DNA from: Methylobacterium aerolatum
GTDB lineage: Bacteria; Pseudomonadota; Alphaproteobacteria; Rhizobiales; Beijerinckiaceae
Direction: 5' to 3'
Assembly: GCF_022179085.1 (NCBI RefSeq)
Contig: NZ_BPQE01000031.1
Location: forward strand, 90,740 to 154,739
DNA: 64,000 nt
Positions 8,678 to 17,518 of the stretch are shown here, piece by piece. Each line of letters begins with the position of its first letter. Position 1 is the stretch's first letter. Both the position numbers and the translations under genes were made by a program. The notes under the pieces are model-generated. The model did not search any database. It had not been told where the DNA came from and saw only the letters and a list, made by a program, of their open reading frames with translations.

Positions 8678-9871
8678 ATGGCTGGGACGGAGTGCGCGGA
8701 GAGGGGCGGCGACCTGCGCGCTGCCGCGGCCGAGGTCGGGCTGACCTACGTGGACGATTCCCGTCCCGGCCTCACCCGCCGCCGCAGCGGCAAGGGCTTC
8801 AGCTTCTACGACACGAAGGGCGCGCCGGTGCGCGACCCGTCCACCATCGAGCGGATCAATAAGCTCGCCATTCCCCCGGCCTACACGGATGTCTGGATCT
8901 GCCCCCGCCGCAACGGCCACATCCAGGCGACGGGGCGCGACGCCAAGGGGCGCAAGCAGTACCGCTACCACCCCGAGTTCCGCCAAGCCCGCGAGGCGAA
9001 CAAGTTCACCCGGATCATGAGCTTCGCCGACGCCCTGCCCGCGATCCGCGCGCGGATCGACGCGGACATGCGCCGCAAGGGCCTGCCGCGCGACAAGGTG
9101 CTGGCCACCGTCGTCCACCTGCTGGAAACGACGCTGATCCGCGTCGGCAACGACGACTACGCCCGCACCAACCGCAGCTACGGGCTCACCACCCTGCGGG
9201 ATCCCCACGTCACGATCGCGGGATCGGAGCTGACCTTCCGCTTCAAGGGCAAGAGCGGCAAGGAATGGAACGTCTCGTTGAAGGACCGGCGCGTCGCCCG
9301 CATCGTGAAGGCCTGCCAGGACCTGCCGGGCCAGGAGCTGTTCCAGTACATCGACGGCGACGGCGTCCGCCGCGACGTGACCTCATCGGACGTCAACGAC
9401 TATCTCCGCGAGATCACCGGCGAGGACTACACGGCCAAGGACTTCCGCACCTGGGCGGGCACGGTGCTGGCGGCCCTCGGCCTCAACGCCTTCGAGGCCT
9501 TCGACAGTGAGGCGGGCGCCAAGCGCAACGTCCGCACCGCGATCGAGGAGGTGGCCCAGCGGCTGGGCAACACGCCGACGATCTGCCGGAAGTGCTACAT
9601 CCATCCCGAGATCCTCGATTGCTACCTCGAGGGCGCGCTGGTCGATCAGATGCGCGGTGCGGTCGAATCGGAACTGACCGACGATCCCGGGCGGCTCCGC
9701 CCGGAGGAGGCCGCCGTCCTGGGGCTTCTGCAGACGCGCCTCGCCCGAGTCCAGGCGAGCGCCAAGGCCAAGCGCGGTGGCCGGGTGAAGGCCGCCTCGG
9801 GCGGGGGGAAGTCAGCCGCCCGTGCCCGCAAGCCCGCGCGTCGGCGGGAGGCCGAGGCCGAGGCCGCCTGA
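8678..9871 (+). CDS. DNA topoisomerase IB (poxvirus/bacterial type)
   Basis: 397 residues from ATG at 8678, with GGGAGG at 8665-8670 as ribosome site. It relaxes supercoils through a 3'-phosphotyrosyl intermediate. The N-terminal domain holds PPAYTDVWICPRRNGHIQAT. The catalytic domain holds ATVVHLLETTLIRVGNDDYA (Arg), FRFKGKSGKEW (Lys), TAKDFRTWAGTV (Arg) and the nucleophile Tyr in CRKCYIHPEIL. The last 50 or so residues are a Lys/Arg/Ala-rich tail (AKAKRGGRVKAA...), an extension likely to bind DNA non-specifically. These enzymes are scattered among alphaproteobacteria and are not essential housekeeping genes. Confidence 0.95.
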   Translation: MAGTECAERGGDLRAAAAEVGLTYVDDSRPGLTRRRSGKGFSFYDTKGAPVRDPSTIERINKLAIPPAYTDVWICPRRNGHIQATGRDAKGRKQYRYHPEFRQAREANKFTRIMSFADALPAIRARIDADMRRKGLPRDKVLATVVHLLETTLIRVGNDDYARTNRSYGLTTLRDPHVTIAGSELTFRFKGKSGKEWNVSLKDRRVARIVKACQDLPGQELFQYIDGDGVRRDVTSSDVNDYLREITGEDYTAKDFRTWAGTVLAALGLNAFEAFDSEAGAKRNVRTAIEEVAQRLGNTPTICRKCYIHPEILDCYLEGALVDQMRGAVESELTDDPGRLRPEEAAVLGLLQTRLARVQASAKAKRGGRVKAASGGGKSAARARKPARRREAEAEAA

Positions 9872-9949
9872 GGCATCCCCGCCGTTCCGGGTCGGGAGGC
9901 GCGGTCCGGAGGCGCCGGTGATCGCGCCCCCGGAGACCGTCGCGATCCG

Positions 9950-10636
9950 TCAGTGACGCGAGGGCCGGTCGGAGCCGCCGGGCTGCTGGGCCGGGCGGGA
10001 TTCGCCGCGCTGGCGGGCGGGTTCGCTGTCCACCACCGGCGCGAGGCCGAGCTGGCGGGCCAGGGAGACCAGATCCTTCAGACGCCCGGTCTGCGTCTTG
10101 CGGCGCAGGTTGAGGCGGTGGGTCTCCACCGTGCGGACGCTGAGGGCGAGGCGGCGGGCCACCTCCTTGTTGCTGAAGCCCGCGCTGAGGAAACGGAGCA
10201 CCTCGGCCTCGCGGGGGGTGAGACCCTGCCCGTCCATCGCCTCCCCCGTCGCCTTCGCCTCGGAGGGGACGAGGCAATCCGAGCCCTCGGCCAGGGCGAG
10301 GATCGCGGCGCAGAGGTCGCGGGGCGTCTTGGTCCGGGCGACGAAGGCATCGACCCCGGCCGCGAGCAGGGCGCGGATGTCGTCCGCCGCGAGGGCCTTG
10401 AAGGAGACGAGCACGCGCAGGCTCGGCTTGCGCTCCTTCAGGCCGACGATCCGGGCGATGCCGTCCGCGAGGCGGATCTCGTCGAGGAAGACGAGGGCGA
10501 CGGCCGGTCCTTGGCTACCGGCGAGGTCTTCCTCACCGATCGTGGAGAATTCCGGCATGTGTTCGAGGCTCGCACGCATGGTCGCGCTCGAGTCCTGCGG
10601 TTCATCCAGGATAAGGACGCCAACGGGCGTAGTCAT
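9950..10636 (-). CDS. LuxR/NarL-family response regulator with degraded receiver
   Basis: 228 residues. About residues 1-120 form a receiver-like domain and 135-200 a LuxR helix-turn-helix (LTPREAEVLRFLSAGFSNKE, then VARRLALSVRTVETHR). In the receiver, an Asp occurs in LVFLDEIRLADG, but the usual Pro after it is missing and the conserved Lys position reads FVARTKTP, so phosphorylation-dependent control is doubtful. The C-terminal 35 residues are low-complexity and polar. No histidine kinase is adjacent. It shares direction with the diguanylate cyclase gene, 209 bp away. Target genes are unknown. Confidence 0.85.
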   Translation of the reverse strand: MTTPVGVLILDEPQDSSATMRASLEHMPEFSTIGEEDLAGSQGPAVALVFLDEIRLADGIARIVGLKERKPSLRVLVSFKALAADDIRALLAAGVDAFVARTKTPRDLCAAILALAEGSDCLVPSEAKATGEAMDGQGLTPREAEVLRFLSAGFSNKEVARRLALSVRTVETHRLNLRRKTQTGRLKDLVSLARQLGLAPVVDSEPARQRGESRPAQQPGGSDRPSRH

Positions 10637-10845
10637 CGATCCCGTACCTCAATTTCCCTGGCCGGGACATCCTGCCAAGTTCCCGGAAGACTTTCCAAGA
10701 AACGTTCCACCTCACGGGGCGGGAAATTAAGGTTTATTGCGCGTCAATCGGGGCCGAATCCAGGGCTGTACTTCGATCCCTGTGCCAAAGCGGGAATGAT
10801 GGTGGTCAACTCAACCTTAAGGTGTGTTTCGTTCCGGGGCGTGTC

Positions 10846-11742
10846 TCACACCGCCTGTGCCGTGCCTGAATTCATCGCTTCCGCCACCACCCGGTTCCGC
10901 CCTCCGGCCTTGGCCGCGTAGAGCGCGACGTCGGCGCGCTTCAGAAGGGCGTGTACGCTGTCCGGCCCGCTCCAGGTCGAGACGCCGAAGCTGCAGGTGA
11001 GGCCGCAGGTGTCGTCGCCGCAGGCGATGCGCAGCGTCCGCGCGCGCACGCGCAGGCCCTCGGCGTAGTGCAGGGCGGAGGCGAGATCGCGCTCCGGCAG
11101 GACGATCCCGAACTCCTCTCCCCCGAGGCGCCCGACGATCCCGGTCTCCCCGAGCAGGGCGCCGACCGCGCGGATCGCCGTGTCGCCGACATCGTGGCCG
11201 TGGTTATCGTTGATACGCTTGAACAGGTCGATGTCCACCAGGATGCACGAAAGGGCGGTCCCCGACTGTGCGCGCAGGGCGGCGGCCTCGGCGCGTTCCC
11301 GAAAGGCGCGGCGGTTGAGGAGGCCGGTGAGCGCGTCTGTCTCCGCCAGCCGGATCAACTCCTCCTGCAGCCGGGTCATGCGCTCGGCGGCGCGGAGGCG
11401 GGCGTGCAACTCCTCGGCCTTCGGCGGCTTCTCGATGAAGTCGTCGGCGCCGCTGTCGAGCGCCTCGGCCAGCGTGTGGACGCAGTTGGCGGAGGACATC
11501 ATGATGATGTGCAGGGGCCGTCGCTCCTCGGCGAGGATCCGCGCCGACCAGCACAGTTCGAGGCCGCTGAGCGGCCGGACCTCAAGGCTCGAGATCACGA
11601 CGCGCACGTCGGGCGTCGCCTCCAGGAACCGAAGGGCGGCGTCGGATTCGGTGAACTCGTGCACGGTGTGCCCGTGGGATTCGAGCATCGACCCGATGAT
11701 CCTCAGGACGACTAGGCTCGAGTCGACGACGGCGATGCGCAT
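10846..11742 (-). CDS. Receiver-like domain fused to a GGDEF diguanylate cyclase
   Basis: 298 residues; synthesises cyclic di-GMP from two GTP. About residues 1-125 are a CheY-like fold (MRIAVVDSSLVVLRIIG), and 140-298 are the GGDEF domain with LTGLLNRRAFRERAE and signature RLGGEEFGIVLPE, so the cyclase site looks active. The phosphoacceptor position of the receiver reads VVISSLEVRP, with Ser where Asp is expected. The product-inhibition site RxxD before the signature is also absent (GETGIVGRL). Activation by phosphorylation and feedback inhibition are therefore unlikely in the usual form. No partner gene is evident apart from the neighbouring LuxR regulator. Confidence 0.92.
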   Translation of the reverse strand: MRIAVVDSSLVVLRIIGSMLESHGHTVHEFTESDAALRFLEATPDVRVVISSLEVRPLSGLELCWSARILAEERRPLHIIMMSSANCVHTLAEALDSGADDFIEKPPKAEELHARLRAAERMTRLQEELIRLAETDALTGLLNRRAFRERAEAAALRAQSGTALSCILVDIDLFKRINDNHGHDVGDTAIRAVGALLGETGIVGRLGGEEFGIVLPERDLASALHYAEGLRVRARTLRIACGDDTCGLTCSFGVSTWSGPDSVHALLKRADVALYAAKAGGRNRVVAEAMNSGTAQAV

Positions 11743-11817
11743 GGCGATCTCGACATTCTTCGATGCGCATCATGAACTGGAAAGCTTAAGGCCATCACAA
11801 CGAAGGGTTGTGCACCC

Positions 11818-12147
11818 GTGACGGCTCCCCCGGTCACGCCGGACGGCCGCTACATCGTCGTGCGGGGGCGACTGTGGCGGTGCGCCAATCCGTCGCTGCC
11901 CGAGGCGCGGCGGAGCGAGCTGGTGCACGACCTGATGGCGGCCCGCCGCGCCGTGGCCCGGGCCAAGCGAAGCGAGCGGGCTGCCGATCTTGCGGAGGCC
12001 CGCCGGGCGGTCGATGCCGCCAAGACGGCGTTGGGCGAGCGCGGACCGGTTTGGTGGGCCGACGGTACGCCGGATCTCAACCGCAGGATGGCGCGCAACA
12101 CGGTCTACGCCGAGTGGTTCGCCGGTCTCAGCGATGGGGAAGCGTGA
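11818..12147 (+). CDS. Conserved hypothetical protein, helical, Arg/Ala-rich
   Basis: 109 residues from GTG at 11818. The N-terminal PDGRYIVVRGRLWRCANP reads like a short beta hairpin. It is followed by a long charged helix (LMAARRAVARAKRSERAADL) and a C-terminal WWADGTPDLNRRMARNTVYA. I recall similar small proteins in other Rhizobiales, but no function is known to me. It is cytoplasmic, with no signal or membrane segment. Its 3' end overlaps the 3' end of the convergent gene by 20 bp. Confidence 0.72.
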   Translation: MTAPPVTPDGRYIVVRGRLWRCANPSLPEARRSELVHDLMAARRAVARAKRSERAADLAEARRAVDAAKTALGERGPVWWADGTPDLNRRMARNTVYAEWFAGLSDGEA

Positions 12148-12550
12148 GGTTGACCACCCGCACGCCCGGCGCGGTGGACGTTACCTTGCGGGACACGAAA
12201 CCCTGACGCACCCGCCTGCGGGGTTGCGGCGCGTCGATCACCGTCAGGGTCGGCGCCGCCACGGGCGGCGCGGCGATGCCGGAAACAGTGGGGATGCCGT
12301 AGGTGCCGTAGCTCCAGGCCGGCGGGACGAGCTGGCTCGGCCGGGGCACGGCGGTGAACGGGGCACCGACGTAGTCGCCGTTGATCAGGGGCGCCGCGAA
12401 CCCGCCCTCGTAGCCGCCGGGATAGCCGCCATAGGTCTGGTATGAGGTGCCGTAGCGGACGGTCGTGTGACGGTCCTGCGCGACGGCGGGGGTCGCCGCG
12501 CTCAGCGCGAGGGCGGCGATCATCGAAAGGGTACGCATACGCATCGGCAA
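12128..12550 (-). CDS. Hypothetical exported protein, Gly/Tyr/Pro-rich
   Basis: 140 residues. The N-terminus MRMRTLSMIAALALSAATPAVAQ is a clear signal peptide with an Ala-x-Ala cleavage site. The mature part is Gly/Tyr-rich at first (TYGGYPGGYEGGF) and then Pro/Val-rich, with a basic C-terminus (PQPRRRVRQGFVSRKV). No enzyme motif is seen. Met at residues 1, 3 and 5 give nearby alternative starts. It is probably periplasmic or cell-envelope associated. The convergent neighbour overlaps its end by 20 bp. Confidence 0.7.
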   Translation of the reverse strand: MPMRMRTLSMIAALALSAATPAVAQDRHTTVRYGTSYQTYGGYPGGYEGGFAAPLINGDYVGAPFTAVPRPSQLVPPAWSYGTYGIPTVSGIAAPPVAAPTLTVIDAPQPRRRVRQGFVSRKVTSTAPGVRVVNLTLPHR

Positions 12551-12661
12551 GCTCCGGTTGCGGCCGGTCTCGAACCGGAACGGGTCACCGCCGATCTCGT
12601 TCCGGCGGGGGACCCGGCGCCAGTCGCGGCGACTGCGTATGCCGGAGGTGCCCCCCGGCTT

Positions 12662-12895
12662 TCAGCGGCAGGTCGGGACCTTGCGGACCACCCAGCCCTC
12701 ACCCTCGATCCACAGGCGGCGGCGGCTGCGGCCGCAGGCGGGGCCGGGCTCGGGCGTCGTCACCGACACCGGCCGGACGGCCGACGTCGCCTCCGCAGCC
12801 TGCGGTTCGGCGGTGGCGGTGCGCGTCGTCCGCGCCTCCGCAGTGGCGAGGCAGGCGAAGACGCAAGCGGCGCCGAGGGCGAGCGAACGAAGCAT
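12662..12895 (-). CDS. Small hypothetical exported protein
   Basis: 77 residues with signal peptide MLRSLALGAACVFACLATAEA. The mature protein is about 55 residues, with a Thr/Ala/Pro-rich spacer and a C-terminal block containing two cysteines (PGPACGRSRRRLWIEGEGW ... KVPTC), which could form a disulfide. I recognise no family. It has the same direction as the preceding exported protein gene, 111 bp away. Codon pattern and the clean signal peptide support coding. Confidence 0.6.
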   Translation of the reverse strand: MLRSLALGAACVFACLATAEARTTRTATAEPQAAEATSAVRPVSVTTPEPGPACGRSRRRLWIEGEGWVVRKVPTCR

Positions 12896-13181
12896 GGGAT
12901 GTCCTGGCGGAGGGACCGATCCACCGATCGTTAAGGAAATGCGCGGGGGGCCGAGATGGTTGCACGGCCAAGGTTGCTACTGTGCGTTGCAACGCCGTCC
13001 TCAGTGCCCGAAGGACGGTCGAGCCGGAAGGCGGAGAACGGCCTGGCCACAGCTTTCCCTCGGCGCAGGTTTAACGATCGGGGCGCCGCCGCCTTCCGAG
13101 GGCGATCCTCTCTTAGACTTCGGCCCCGCCGCGCGTTAGACGAAGGTCGCTCTTCCGGACGCGCAGGCGCCGATCAGGTTC

Positions 13182-14228
13182 ATGACCAAGCCGAAAGCCC
13201 CGACCAATCCGCTCCTGTCCGCCGACAAGCGCGTGGACGACGCGGATCAGTCCATCCGCCCGCTGAACCTTTCTGAGTTCATCGGCCAGCGGGCGGCGCG
13301 GGCGAACATGCAGATCTTCATCGAGGCCGCCCGGAAGACCGGCCAAGCCCTCGACCATGTGCTGTTCGTGGGCCCCCCCGGCCTCGGCAAGACGACGCTG
13401 GCGCAGATCGTGGCGCGGGAACTCGGCGTGAACTTCCGTTCCACCTCGGGTCCGGTGATCGCCAAGGCCGGCGACCTCGCCGCGCAGCTCACCAATCTGG
13501 ACGAGCGCGACGTGCTCTTCATCGACGAGATCCACCGCCTCAACCCGGCGGTGGAGGAGATCCTCTATCCGGCGATGGAGGATTATCAGCTCGACCTGAT
13601 CATCGGCGAGGGTCCGGCGGCCCGCTCGGTGAAGATCGAACTGCCGAAGTTCACCCTGGTGGGCGCCACCACCCGCGCCGGCCTCCTCACGACGCCGCTC
13701 CGCGACCGTTTCGGCATCCCGATCCGCCTCGAATTCTACGAGATCGACGAGTTGGAGCAGATCGTCGCGCGCGGCGCGCGCGTCCTCGGCCTCGGTATGT
13801 CGGCGGAGGGGGCCAACGAGATCGCCAAGCGCGCCCGGGGCACGCCGCGCATCGCCGGGCGCCTGCTCCGCCGTGTGCGCGACTTCGCCATCGTGGCCGA
13901 GGCCGAAACGGTGACGCGGGCCATCGCGGACCGGGCGCTCAAGCTCCTCGACGTGGACGAGGCCGGTCTCGACGTGATGGACCGGAAGTACCTCAGCCTG
14001 ATCGCTTCATCCTTCGGCGGCGGCCCGGTCGGGATCGAGACGATCGGAGCGGCTCTGTCCGAACCGCGCGATGCGATCGAGGACATCGTGGAGCCCTTCC
14101 TGATCCAGAAGGGGTTCGTCCAGCGCACGCCGCGCGGTCGCATCCTCACGCCCCACGCCTTTCGGCACCTCGGCCTCGCCGTCCCGCGCCGCGAGGCGGA
14201 CCTGTTCGCGGGCGGCGGCGACGCCTGA
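13182..14228 (+). CDS. ruvB: Holliday junction branch migration helicase RuvB
   Basis: 348-residue AAA+ motor that, with RuvA, drives branch migration of Holliday junctions during recombination. Walker A is [13 protein letters not shown] with Lys70, Walker B is [13 protein letters not shown], and sensor 1 is [22 protein letters not shown]. The C-terminal winged-helix domain ends [17 protein letters not shown]. Length is as expected. ruvA and ruvC, which often sit directly upstream, are not present here; the upstream gene is an unrelated exported protein on the other strand. Confidence 0.98.
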   Translation: MTKPKAPTNPLLSADKRVDDADQSIRPLNLSEFIGQRAARANMQIFIEAARKTGQALDHVLFVGPPGLGKTTLAQIVARELGVNFRSTSGPVIAKAGDLAAQLTNLDERDVLFIDEIHRLNPAVEEILYPAMEDYQLDLIIGEGPAARSVKIELPKFTLVGATTRAGLLTTPLRDRFGIPIRLEFYEIDELEQIVARGARVLGLGMSAEGANEIAKRARGTPRIAGRLLRRVRDFAIVAEAETVTRAIADRALKLLDVDEAGLDVMDRKYLSLIASSFGGGPVGIETIGAALSEPRDAIEDIVEPFLIQKGFVQRTPRGRILTPHAFRHLGLAVPRREADLFAGGGDA

Positions 14229-14656
14229 GGCGACGGCCCCTTCGTCCGATCGCCGCCCGGCCGGTGCGTCCGATACCGTTCTAAGGCCGAGCGATCGTCG
14301 ATCCGACGCGGCCGTTCCTCCGCATCCGTTCCCATACGGCCATGTCCAAACGTAATGGCAGGTGCCGGCCTGTCTCATGGCTATTGATGGCTGGCGCAAT
14401 CGGTCGGCGCGGTACTACGTACAACTCAGTAGCGATAAGTCGCTGATGCGCGGGCACAATTCGAGTATTGGTGCCGATCTCCATTGCCAAGCTTGGCTGA
14501 TATGGCCTTCTCTAGCGGCGAAGATCGCTGACTTGACCGTGGGAACAGCGGCCAAAAGCTGCGGTTATGGCCCCGAACGTTTCGTCAGCGAAATGTGACG
14601 GCCGCGCATCGCCGCGCGGCCATCCAATCACGAACGGAAAGGGACACTCGTCCGTC
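14229..14656. other. Intergenic stretch, lower GC than neighbours
   Basis: 428 bp between ruvB and the DUF4142 gene. From about 14340 to 14580 the sequence is visibly poorer in G+C than the surroundings. Short open frames exist on both strands (14362-14598 plus, 14281-14490 minus), but neither has a recognisable product, a ribosome site or neighbour-like codon use. It should contain the promoter of the DUF4142 gene. It may be a remnant of inserted DNA or hold a small RNA; I cannot show either. Confidence 0.4.
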
Positions 14657-15376
14657 ATGAAGAAGACCACCCTCGCCGCCCTCGGCCTTTCGGTTGCCGC
14701 CCTCGCGACCCCGGCGCTCGCCCAGGACGCCCTCCCGGTCCGCATCTTCCCGAACCTCTCCGAGACCGGCCCGGCTGCGACCTCGACGCCGGCCTTCCGC
14801 GCCGAGGCTCTGCGCTCCGACGCCGCCAGCATCGAGGCCAGCCGCATCGCCCTGGAGCGTTCGCGTAACCCGAACGTCCGCGCTTACGCCAACCGCGTGA
14901 TCACCGAGCGCAAGGCGACCACCGAGGCTCTCCTCCCTCCCGGCACCTCGCTGAGCCGTGGCGGCACGGTCGTCTCCGACAACCAGGGCATCAAGACCGA
15001 CCTGAGCAACCCCGCCGGCTTGATCCTTGCCCCCGTGACGATCGCCGCCAACCTCGGCACGTCGATCGTCGGCGGCACCCTCGGCGCCGTGGGCCTCGTG
15101 GACAACAGCCCGACCGAGCCCGGCCGTCGCGTCGCCCTCGGCGAGCGGGGTCAGGCCCGTCTGGCGCAGCTCCAGTCGGCCCCGACCGGCCGTGCCTTCG
15201 ACCGGACCTACATCTCGCAGCAGGCCCGCTCCGACGCCAACACCCTGGCGCTCTACAGCAACTACGCCCGTAACGGTGAGAACGCCGTGGGCCGCAAGTT
15301 CGCCAACGAGGCGCTGCCCTATATCGCCGAGGAGCACGCCGAGTCGTCGATCCTGGCCAACCGCTTCGGCGGCTGA
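14657..15376 (+). CDS. Exported DUF4142-type protein
   Basis: 239 residues from ATG at 14657, preceded by GAAAGGGACA. Signal peptide MKKTTLAALGLSVAALATPALAQ. The mature protein has a helical ferritin-like DUF4142 pattern split by an insert: the first part is DAASIEASRIALERSRNPNV with YANRVITERKATTEALL, and the second is YISQQARSDANTLALYSNYA ending with EEHAESSILANRFGG. Between them a Gly/Pro/Val-rich hydrophobic stretch (AGLILAPVTIAANLGTSIVG) could be membrane-associated. DUF4142 proteins are envelope or periplasmic with no settled activity. A good terminator follows, so it is probably a single-gene unit. Confidence 0.82.
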   Translation: MKKTTLAALGLSVAALATPALAQDALPVRIFPNLSETGPAATSTPAFRAEALRSDAASIEASRIALERSRNPNVRAYANRVITERKATTEALLPPGTSLSRGGTVVSDNQGIKTDLSNPAGLILAPVTIAANLGTSIVGGTLGAVGLVDNSPTEPGRRVALGERGQARLAQLQSAPTGRAFDRTYISQQARSDANTLALYSNYARNGENAVGRKFANEALPYIAEEHAESSILANRFGG

Positions 15377-15400
15377 GATCCCGGCCGAGACGTGAGAAAG

Positions 15401-15434
15401 GGGCCGTCCCGCGAGGGGCGGCCCTTCTCTTTTT
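15401..15434 (+). terminator. Rho-independent terminator after the DUF4142 gene
   Basis: Perfect 10-bp stem GGGCCGTCCC/GGGGCGGCCC (one G-U pair) with a GCGA tetraloop, followed directly by TTCTCTTTTT. It starts 24 nt after the stop codon at 15376. Confidence 0.92.
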
Positions 15435-15489
15435 CGGGCCTGGCCCCGCCTGCCGGAGCGTCTCCCGGTGGCTTCGGGTGCTGCCGCTC

Positions 15490-15592
15490 GTGCAGTGACG
15501 CACTCACTGCGTTCATGCGTGTCTGCACCGGCTCATTGTTTCTGCATCGATTTTTCCAGCTTCGGCTGCCGCCTCCGACTGGAGCGATGCAC
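15490..15592 (+). repeat. Family A palindromic repeat, copy 1
   Basis: An element of about 103 bp that begins GTGCAGTGACGCACTCACTG and ends CTGGAGCGATGCAC. It contains two potential hairpins: GTGCAG...CTGCAC over the first 39 bp, and GCATCGATTTTTCCAG pairing with CTGGAGCGATGC at the other end. The same layout recurs at 28486, 45706 and, inverted, at 63080. This copy is intergenic, about 115 bp after the DUF4142 stop. Confidence 0.85.
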
Positions 15593-15696
15593 CAGGCCGT
15601 CATCGCTTCGTTCCGATGGCGATGACGAGACGGCGCAGTGATCCACGCTCGCCCGAACTGCTATGAGGAGCGTCACGAAAACGGGGTCCGGGGCGG

Positions 15697-16137
15697 ATGG
15701 ACGATACGGGGCACTCGCTGGCGGTGCGGGTCTATTACGAGGACACGGATTTCTCCGGCTTCGTCTACCACGCGAGCTATCTGCGCTTCATGGAGCGCGG
15801 GCGCACGGAGTTGTTGCGCTCCCTGGCGGGGGATCAGTCGGACCTCCACCGTGACGCGCAGGGGCTCGTCTTCGTGGTGCGCAAGATGGGAATCGACTTC
15901 CTCCGGCCCGCGATCATGGACGATCAGTTGACCGTCGTGACGCGGACGAAGGCCCTGCGCGGCGCCTCGATGACCCTGGCACAGGAAGTCCGGCGCGGCG
16001 ATGAGACATTGGTGGCCGCCGAGGTCACGGTCGCCTGCGTCCGCGACGGCCGCGCCACCCGCCTGCCGGACAGCCTGAGGGTCAAGCTGACGCCGCCGGA
16101 GGATCGCACGGAGTTGCCCGCCCGCCCGGCGTCTTGA
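15697..16137 (+). CDS. ybgC: YbgC-type acyl-CoA thioesterase
   Basis: 146-residue single hot-dog domain enzyme of the tol-pal-associated YbgC family. The hallmark YYEDTDFSGFVYHASYLRFM contains the catalytic Asp and the conserved tyrosine and histidine region. It hydrolyses short or medium acyl-CoA and is thought to act in phospholipid or envelope metabolism with the Tol-Pal system. In many relatives ruvCAB is followed by ybgC and then tolQRAB-pal. Here ruvB is nearby, but a DUF4142 gene and repeat copy 1 intervene, and hemH (opposite strand) follows instead of tolQ. Confidence 0.93.
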   Translation: MDDTGHSLAVRVYYEDTDFSGFVYHASYLRFMERGRTELLRSLAGDQSDLHRDAQGLVFVVRKMGIDFLRPAIMDDQLTVVTRTKALRGASMTLAQEVRRGDETLVAAEVTVACVRDGRATRLPDSLRVKLTPPEDRTELPARPAS

Positions 16138-16216
16138 GGGCATTGCGGCTGCCCTGGCGCCGCTTCGCTTTGCCTGAGCGCGGACGATGCCGCGCCCGGC
16201 AAGGGGCCGGCGGACC

Positions 16217-17317
16217 TCAGCCCGGCAACCAGCCCTGCAATTCCCGGCGGACCACGTTCTCGATCACGCGCATCCCGTGGTCGCTGTCGTTGAGGCAGGG
16301 GATGTAGGCGAATTGCTCGCCGCCGTTCTCCTCGAAGTAGTGGCGGTTCTCGCCGTCGAGTTCCTCCAGGGTTTCGAGGCAATCGGCGGTGAAGCCCGGG
16401 GCCACGATCGCCATGCGCTTCACGCCGGACTTGGCGAGGGATTGCACGGTCTCGTCGGTATAGGGCTTGAGCCACTCCTCGTTGCCGAAGCGGGACTGGA
16501 AGGTCACCCGCATCTTCTCGGGCGAGAAGCCCAGCGCCTCGCGCACGAGTCGCCCGGTCTTGTGGCACTGGCAGTGATAGGGGTCGCCCTTCAGGAGGTA
16601 GCTGCGCGGCACGCCGTGGAACGAGGTGAGGATCACCTCCGGCTCGAAATCGAGCTTGGCCAGACCCTCGCGGATCGATTGGGCCATGGCGTCGATGTAA
16701 ACCGGATCGTCATGGTAGGGCGGCGAGACGCGCACGGTCGGCTGCCAGCGCATGTCCATGAGCGCCCGGAAAGCCTGATCGCAGGCCGTGGCCGAGGTCG
16801 CCGCCGCGTATTGCGGGTAGAGCGGAACCAAGAGAATTCGGTCGCAGCCCTGGTCGAGGAGGGCCTGGATCCGGCCCGACACCTCCGGCTTGCCGTAGCG
16901 CATCGCCCAATCGACCACGACGCTGTCGCCCATTGCGGCCTGGAGCTTCTCGCTCTGGCCCCGGGTGATCGTCTTCAGCGGGCCCTCGTCCAACTCGTTG
17001 TTCCAGACGCTGGCATAGTCCCGGCCCTTGGGGCCCGGCCGCTTCGACAGGATGACGAGGTTGAGGAGCGGCCACCAGATCAACCGGGGCACTTCGATGA
17101 CCCGGCGATCGGACAGGAACTCCTTGAGGTAGCGCCGCATGGGCCAGTAGCTGGTTCCCTCTGGCGTTCCGAGGTTCATGAGCAGCACGCCGATCCGGCC
17201 CCAGCGCACGGGCGGATGCCCGGCCGGAAGGCTGCCCGCGGCTTGGCCGGCAGGCTGGTCGATCGCGGCGACCGGGCGGTTGTTCTTCAGCGCGGCAGGT
17301 TCGATGCGTTCGTTCAT
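16217..17317 (-). CDS. hemH: Ferrochelatase
   Basis: 366 residues; inserts Fe(II) into protoporphyrin IX, the last step of heme synthesis, at the cytoplasmic membrane. The chelatase signature appears as VILTSFHGVPRSYLLKGDPY with the metal-site His, and FTADCLETLEELDGENRHYF with the conserved Glu, near the C-terminus. GVLLMNLGTPEGTSYWPMRR opens the catalytic domain. An N-terminal extension of about 40 residues, low in complexity, precedes it; a later start is possible but no good alternative is evident. It converges with ybgC and diverges from ung. Confidence 0.96.
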   Translation of the reverse strand: MNERIEPAALKNNRPVAAIDQPAGQAAGSLPAGHPPVRWGRIGVLLMNLGTPEGTSYWPMRRYLKEFLSDRRVIEVPRLIWWPLLNLVILSKRPGPKGRDYASVWNNELDEGPLKTITRGQSEKLQAAMGDSVVVDWAMRYGKPEVSGRIQALLDQGCDRILLVPLYPQYAAATSATACDQAFRALMDMRWQPTVRVSPPYHDDPVYIDAMAQSIREGLAKLDFEPEVILTSFHGVPRSYLLKGDPYHCQCHKTGRLVREALGFSPEKMRVTFQSRFGNEEWLKPYTDETVQSLAKSGVKRMAIVAPGFTADCLETLEELDGENRHYFEENGGEQFAYIPCLNDSDHGMRVIENVVRRELQGWLPG

Positions 17318-17518
17318 GCGAGCGTACCGGCGCCCCCGGCGCCGTGTCCTTCCTTGACTAGCGGATCTCGACCCGCGCCGACGCGCGATCGGCCCTTATG
17401 TAGGACGCCCGAGCCGTTCGGCGAAGACGAGACGGCCGCAGGAGCGGCCGACGCCGTTTCGGGTATACGCGCGGCATCCGCGTCGGCAAATGCCGCCCAC
17501 CCAGGACATGCACCCTCG

